Positions 60,175-64,000 of a DNA stretch of 64,000 nucleotides are shown piece by piece. Numbering within the stretch: the first letter of the stretch is position 1; each line of letters opens with the position of its first letter. The notes beneath the pieces were generated by a model that had not been told where the DNA came from, did no database searches, and saw only the letters and a list, made by a program, of their open reading frames with translations. This stretch comes from Christiangramia forsetii KT0803 (GTDB taxonomy: Bacteria; Bacteroidota; Bacteroidia; Flavobacteriales; Flavobacteriaceae): positions 558,001 to 622,000 of the forward strand of contig NC_008571.1 of NCBI RefSeq assembly GCF_000060345.1, written 5' to 3'. The translations under genes and the position numbers were made by a program.

Positions 60175-61359
60175 ATGAGTAACATATTAATAAACATTCC
60201 ACAAATAGATAAGGCATATGGCGGTGTTTATCAATATTCTATAGCCTTGATAAAAATTCTAGCGGAAAGTAATTTGTCCCATGAGTTTTTTATTTTTTGT
60301 CATAATCCTGATCCAATCATTATTGAAATAATTAATAAATATCCTAATTTCCATCATCCCAAACCTCCAAATTTATTATACTTACGTGGAGAAACATTTT
60401 TCCAAATATTTTTAAATAAACTTTTTCGACGGTTTAAAATCAAAAGGAAATTTTATAAGGAAGATATATATGATTGGTTGGTAAAAACTTTCGATATTGA
60501 CATCATACATAGTCCCTTCCAGATTAATGTAAAGAAAGATAGTGTAAAAAGTATTACCACATTACACGATGTACAGGAATTACACTTTCCTGAATTCTTT
60601 ACTTCTGCACAAAGAGCCCAGCGTGCTGTTAATTACAAAAAAGCAATTGACGAAGCAGATGCTGTAATTGTAAGTTATAATCATGTAAAAAAGGACATTC
60701 TTAAATATTTTAATAAACAAGAAGACAAGGTGCATACAATATTACTGGATATGCAAAAATTATGGTTTGAAAAAATTGAGAATATAGATTTTGTTAAACT
60801 TCAAGAGAAGTACAAGCTTCCTTCAAAGTTTATATTATACCCTGCTTCAACTTGGAAACATAAAAATCATTTAAAATTGCTAGAAGCTATAAAGTATCTT
60901 AATGATCCTGAAATCCAATTAATTTGCACGGGTAATTTGATAGAAAATTTTAATATTAACATTTTGCCTATGATTAAAGAAAATCATCTTTCAAATCAGG
61001 TAAGATTTTTGGGTATTGTTTCAGATGAAGAATTGTTGAAATTATATAAGACTTGTCGTGCTGTTATAGTTCCAACTTTATATGAAGCCGGAAGCTTCCC
61101 GCTTATGGAAAGCATATTATTGAACGTACCAGTGATTTGTTCTAACGTAACTTCGTTACCAGAAACTATCAAAGATGATAAGTTCACATTTGACCCTCTG
61201 GATGTAAAGGATATGGCTCGAAAAATAAATAAAATTTGGGGTGATGATCATTATAGAGATCTTAATTTAGCTAGAATAAAAATTCAGGCAGAGAAATTAA
61301 GATTTAATAATGCAGGGTTAAAAATTAATAAAGTCTATGAAACTTTATTAAACACTTAA
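60175..61359 (+). CDS. Glycosyltransferase family 4
   Basis: A 394-residue GT-B glycosyltransferase. It starts [22 protein letters not shown], has the linker sequence [21 protein letters not shown] (about 217-237) and the nucleotide-sugar site with E-x7-E in [21 protein letters not shown] (about 300-320). The donor and acceptor sugars are unknown; it probably adds one residue of the repeat unit. It lies 88 bp after the formyltransferase and 2 bp before gmd. Confidence 0.9.
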   Translation: MSNILINIPQIDKAYGGVYQYSIALIKILAESNLSHEFFIFCHNPDPIIIEIINKYPNFHHPKPPNLLYLRGETFFQIFLNKLFRRFKIKRKFYKEDIYDWLVKTFDIDIIHSPFQINVKKDSVKSITTLHDVQELHFPEFFTSAQRAQRAVNYKKAIDEADAVIVSYNHVKKDILKYFNKQEDKVHTILLDMQKLWFEKIENIDFVKLQEKYKLPSKFILYPASTWKHKNHLKLLEAIKYLNDPEIQLICTGNLIENFNINILPMIKENHLSNQVRFLGIVSDEELLKLYKTCRAVIVPTLYEAGSFPLMESILLNVPVICSNVTSLPETIKDDKFTFDPLDVKDMARKINKIWGDDHYRDLNLARIKIQAEKLRFNNAGLKINKVYETLLNT

Positions 61360-61361
61360 GT

Positions 61362-62492
61362 ATGAATGATTTTAGTAAAATTAAAAAAGCACTGATTACC
61401 GGAATTACAGGTCAGGATGGAGCTTACCTGGCAGAATTTCTTCTGGATAAAGGCTACGAAGTTCATGGTATTAAAAGAAGGAGTTCCTCGTTTAATACAG
61501 ATAGGGTTGACCATCTCTACCAGGACCCTCATGAAAAACATATTAAGTTTAAACTGCATTATGGCGACTTAAGCGATTCTATGAATCTTACACGCATAAT
61601 TCAGGAAGTACAACCTGATGAGATCTATAACCTGGGTGCGATGTCTCATGTAAAAGTGAGTTTTGAAACCCCGGAATATACCGGGAATGTTGATGGATTA
61701 GGAACGCTGAGAATTCTTGAAGCGGTGCGTTTGCTTGGACTTACTGAAAAAACAAAAATCTATCAGGCCTCCACCTCAGAGTTATATGGGAAAGTTCAGG
61801 AAGTGCCGCAGAATGAAAAAACTCCTTTTTATCCACGCAGTCCTTATGGTGTTGCAAAATTATATGGCTACTGGATCACAGTAAATTACCGGGAAGCTTA
61901 TAATATGTTTGCCTGTAACGGCATTCTATTTAATCATGAATCTCCTTTAAGAGGGGAAACCTTTGTAACCAGAAAGATCACGCGTGCAGCAGCTCGAATA
62001 GCTTTAGGGATGCAGAATACCCTTTACTTAGGAAATCTTGATGCCCGCCGGGATTGGGGCCACGCTAAAGATTATATAAAGGCTATGTGGTTAATGTTAC
62101 AACAGGAAAAGCCTGATGATTACGTGATCGCCACAGGAATTACTACTTCGGTGAGAGATTTCGTGAAAATGGCATTTTCTGAATTTGGAATTAGACTTAG
62201 GTTTGAAGGCCTGGGAATCGAGGAAATCGCAATTATAGCCTCCTGTTCCAATCCTGAATTTCAGCTTGAGGAAGGAAAGTGTGTGCTAAAAATAGATCCT
62301 GATTATCACCGGCCAACCGAAGTAGACCTGCTAATAGGGGATGCATCTAAGTGCAGGGAAAAACTAGGCTGGTCTCCAAAATACAGTCTTGCAGACCTCG
62401 TAAAAGAAATGGTGCTAGCCGATCTTAAACTCTTTCAGAAAGAGAAATATCTAAGGGAAGGTGGACATGATACGCTTGATTATAATGAATAG
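61362..62492 (+). CDS. gmd: GDP-mannose 4,6-dehydratase
   Basis: A 376-residue SDR-family dehydratase that turns GDP-mannose into GDP-4-keto-6-deoxymannose. The N-terminal NADP site is [20 protein letters not shown] (about 8-27), followed by [20 protein letters not shown], the catalytic [13 protein letters not shown] (Ser/Glu region, about 138), [10 protein letters not shown] (Tyr-Lys, about 163) and [17 protein letters not shown]. It feeds both the perosamine branch (aminotransferase at 58259) and the fucose branch (Fcl at 63459). The usual fcl partner is about 970 bp downstream, split by a toxin-antitoxin pair. Confidence 0.95.
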   Translation: MNDFSKIKKALITGITGQDGAYLAEFLLDKGYEVHGIKRRSSSFNTDRVDHLYQDPHEKHIKFKLHYGDLSDSMNLTRIIQEVQPDEIYNLGAMSHVKVSFETPEYTGNVDGLGTLRILEAVRLLGLTEKTKIYQASTSELYGKVQEVPQNEKTPFYPRSPYGVAKLYGYWITVNYREAYNMFACNGILFNHESPLRGETFVTRKITRAAARIALGMQNTLYLGNLDARRDWGHAKDYIKAMWLMLQQEKPDDYVIATGITTSVRDFVKMAFSEFGIRLRFEGLGIEEIAIIASCSNPEFQLEEGKCVLKIDPDYHRPTEVDLLIGDASKCREKLGWSPKYSLADLVKEMVLADLKLFQKEKYLREGGHDTLDYNE

Positions 62493-62556
62493 TGAGGAGT
62501 TAGGAGTGAAGAGTGAAGAGTGAGGAGTGAGGAGTGAGGAGTGAAGAGTGAAATGA
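62489..62556. repeat. Heptamer array, units GGAGTGA and AGAGTGA
   Basis: About nine degenerate units starting at the gmd stop codon, in the sense orientation. The rest of the 390-bp gap to the antitoxin gene (62557-62882) has a GAGCGCAGTCGAAATG palindrome fragment near 62680 and an A/G-rich stretch but no gene. Confidence 0.9.
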
Positions 62557-62882
62557 GTGAAAAGAGGAAAGTGGATAGTAAAGAGACGGGAGAGGGAATA
62601 AAAAAGAATAAGAAGTATTAATTCTATAAAAACTGCGTAAGAAATTAAAACGATGAGTGGGGAGCAAAGAGTTTCGTCACATTGAGCGCAGTCGAAATGT
62701 GCAAGTTAGCGACTGTAGCAGGAGGTTATTAGTGAACATTTGGTTCAGAATTTATGAAGTTGTATATAGGGCTAACAGATTAGAAAGAGGAAAGAGGTTA
62801 GAGTAGAAAGAAAAGAGGAGGCTTACAGTTCAAACGCTATCGGAACAAATTTGTATCTTTACAAGACTTATAAAATACAGTT

Positions 62883-63083
62883 ATGAGCACAACGGAAATA
62901 AAACAGGAGCTTCATAAAATTGTAGATAGTGGGGATGCCAAATTCGTGAAAATGTTTTATGAAATGGCCAAAGCTTATATGGAGCAATTGGAAAAAGATA
63001 AAATGATTTTAGAAGGGGAGGAAGATATTATCGCCGGAAGAACTTATAGTATAAGGGAAGCGAAAAAAATGCTTGGCTCTTGA
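62883..63083 (+). CDS. Antitoxin-like small protein of a RelE/ParE-type pair
   Basis: A 66-residue charged helical protein (TTEIKQELHKIVDSGDAKFVKMFYEMAKAYMEQ ... ILEGEEDIIAGRTYSIREAKKML). The end resembles antitoxins that accompany RelE/ParE toxins in Bacteroidota. The toxin gene begins inside its stop codon region (TTGA, 4-bp overlap), the usual antitoxin-first order. A TATCTTTA box near 62856 may be the promoter. The identification rests mostly on the context. Confidence 0.7.
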   Translation: MSTTEIKQELHKIVDSGDAKFVKMFYEMAKAYMEQLEKDKMILEGEEDIIAGRTYSIREAKKMLGS

Positions 63084-63403
63084 GCAGGTTAATAAAACCG
63101 GTAGAAATAACTTCACGCGCAATAAAAGATTTAGAAAAAGTAAAATCTTTCAATTCAAATTTATACGGGCCTGGCAAAGCACAGGAAATCATTGAGGAAA
63201 TTTTTGAACTTTTGGAAACATTGGAATATTCCGAATACGATTTTACTGAATTGGGAGAAGTAGATAAGGATTTTGCTCATTTAAAATATCCGTATAGAAG
63301 ACTAACAATCCCTCATTGTAAAATCACCTATCGAAAAGGGAAAACAAAAATTTATGTCGTAAGAATTTTTGATACCCGGCAAAATCCAAAAAAAAATAAA
63401 TAG
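63080..63403 (+). CDS. RelE/ParE superfamily toxin
   Basis: A 107-residue toxin of the RelE/ParE fold. It has [21 protein letters not shown] in the first helix, a hydrophobic middle, and a C-terminal strand pair [34 protein letters not shown], with the conserved Arg and the closing R-F-D-T-R-Q-N-P typical of ParE-like toxins. A TTG start overlapping the antitoxin stop couples translation. Whether it cleaves mRNA or blocks gyrase is unknown. The pair separates gmd from fcl. Confidence 0.82.
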   Translation: MSRLIKPVEITSRAIKDLEKVKSFNSNLYGPGKAQEIIEEIFELLETLEYSEYDFTELGEVDKDFAHLKYPYRRLTIPHCKITYRKGKTKIYVVRIFDTRQNPKKNK

Positions 63404-63458
63404 ACATGAAGTCCGACCATGGCAGTTTTTTTTATTGGCACAAAAGGATTCTAATTTA

Positions 63459-64000
63459 ATGGAGAAGGATTCTAAAATATACGTAGCAGGGCACCGCGGA
63501 ATGGTGGGCTCGGCCTTGGTGCGCAAGCTGGAAGCAGAAGGTTTTACCAATCTGGTTTTAAGGACTTCAAAAGAGCTGAACCTTACTGATCAGCAAGGCG
63601 TGGAAGATTTTTTCCAAAACGAAAAACCGGAATATGTTTTCTTAGCCGCCGCGAAAGTAGGAGGGATTGAAGCTAATAATACCTACAGGGCGCAATTTCT
63701 TTATGAAAACCTAATGATACAAAATAACGTGATTCATCAGAGTTACGTTCATAGAGTAAAAAAACTTTTATTTCTGGCTTCCTCCTGTATCTATCCAAAA
63801 TTAGCTCCACAGCCAATAAAGGAGGAGTACCTGCTTAGTGGAAAGCTGGAACCTACCAACGAGCCTTATGCGATTGCTAAGATAGCCGGGGTGAAAATGT
63901 GTGAAAACTATAACCGGCAGTATGGCTGCAACTTTATTTCGGTAATGCCTACCAATTTATATGGCCCTAATGATAACTACGATCTTAAAGAATCTCATGT
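63459..64000 (+). CDS. fcl: GDP-L-fucose synthase (partial, runs off the window)
   Basis: The first 180 codons of a GDP-4-keto-6-deoxymannose 3,5-epimerase/4-reductase. It starts [20 protein letters not shown] (NADP site), then [22 protein letters not shown], the catalytic Ser in [24 protein letters not shown], and Tyr-Lys in [23 protein letters not shown]. The 3' part lies outside the window. With Gmd it makes GDP-L-fucose. It begins 55 bp after the toxin gene. Confidence 0.93.
   Translation, partial: MEKDSKIYVAGHRGMVGSALVRKLEAEGFTNLVLRTSKELNLTDQQGVEDFFQNEKPEYVFLAAAKVGGIEANNTYRAQFLYENLMIQNNVIHQSYVHRVKKLLFLASSCIYPKLAPQPIKEEYLLSGKLEPTNEPYAIAKIAGVKMCENYNRQYGCNFISVMPTNLYGPNDNYDLKESH

Noticed and set aside
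63302-63550. Minus-strand frame across the toxin end and fcl start
   Set aside because: Antisense to two well-supported genes and without a recognisable product.

Overview
The window looks like a chromosomal segment of a marine-type member of the Flavobacteriaceae (Bacteroidota), possibly near Gramella/Christiangramia, though the genus is only a guess. The grounds are the low G+C, an 1119-residue SecA, the DUF4920/DUF2911/DUF2795/DUF4199/DUF6268 family mix, ECF sigma-factor operons with Bacteroidota-style promoters, and several -7 boxes of the TAnnTTTG type. I saw no rRNA or tRNA gene, no CRISPR array, no prophage and no complete insertion sequence.

Layout. 1-32.8 kb is core genome. It holds an Lrp-type regulator facing a helical protein across a 16-bp inverted repeat, an MFS transporter gene broken by an amber codon, and a nitrogen cluster (PII, ammonium channel, porin). 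Next come a fluoride channel, IlvE, MnmD, YceI, grpE-dnaJ, an ABC exporter, an MscS channel, and an NtrC-like response regulator without a DNA-binding tail. PPK2, an M28 peptidase, a MATE pump, PAP2, MeaB and Ohr follow. An ECF sigma operon ends with a DUF4097-like protein carrying charged Trp repeats. 32.8-46.7 kb has further housekeeping genes (a second ECF sigma operon, SecA, cobalamin adenosyltransferase, LolD-type ATPase, an ABC-F protein), but its gaps are crowded with repeats. 46.7-64 kb is one long capsule/O-polysaccharide cluster on the + strand and runs off the end of the window.

Repeats are the most unusual part of the window. (i) A roughly 200-bp element occurs four times in the same orientation and folds as nested stems; its inner stem changes by paired substitutions between copies. 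(ii) A roughly 90-bp palindromic repeat ends in GTCATTTCGA / GAGAAATCTC arms; two copies exactly bracket a 98-codon GIY-YIG nuclease gene. (iii) At least eight tandem arrays have different sequences but all have a 7-bp unit. Most start at or just after a stop codon, one extends into the 3' end of a gene, and one lies inside a methyltransferase reading frame. A four-helix-bundle (S23/IVS-type) gene in the capsule operon is bracketed by inverted heptamer arrays.

How the genes work together. PII and AmtB form the ammonium sensing/uptake pair. GrpE and DnaJ are DnaK partners. The ECF sigma at 34.6 kb appears to drive its own operon and a divergent membrane protein from two mirror-image promoters. 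In the glycan cluster Wza and Wzc supply outer-membrane export and chain-length control, and Wzm/Wzt an ABC exporter. Gmd, a perosamine-synthase-like aminotransferase and a formyltransferase predict GDP-N-formylperosamine. Gmd plus the Fcl gene at the window end predict GDP-L-fucose. Two glycosyltransferases, a pyruvyl transferase and several methyltransferase-like proteins would build and decorate the chain.
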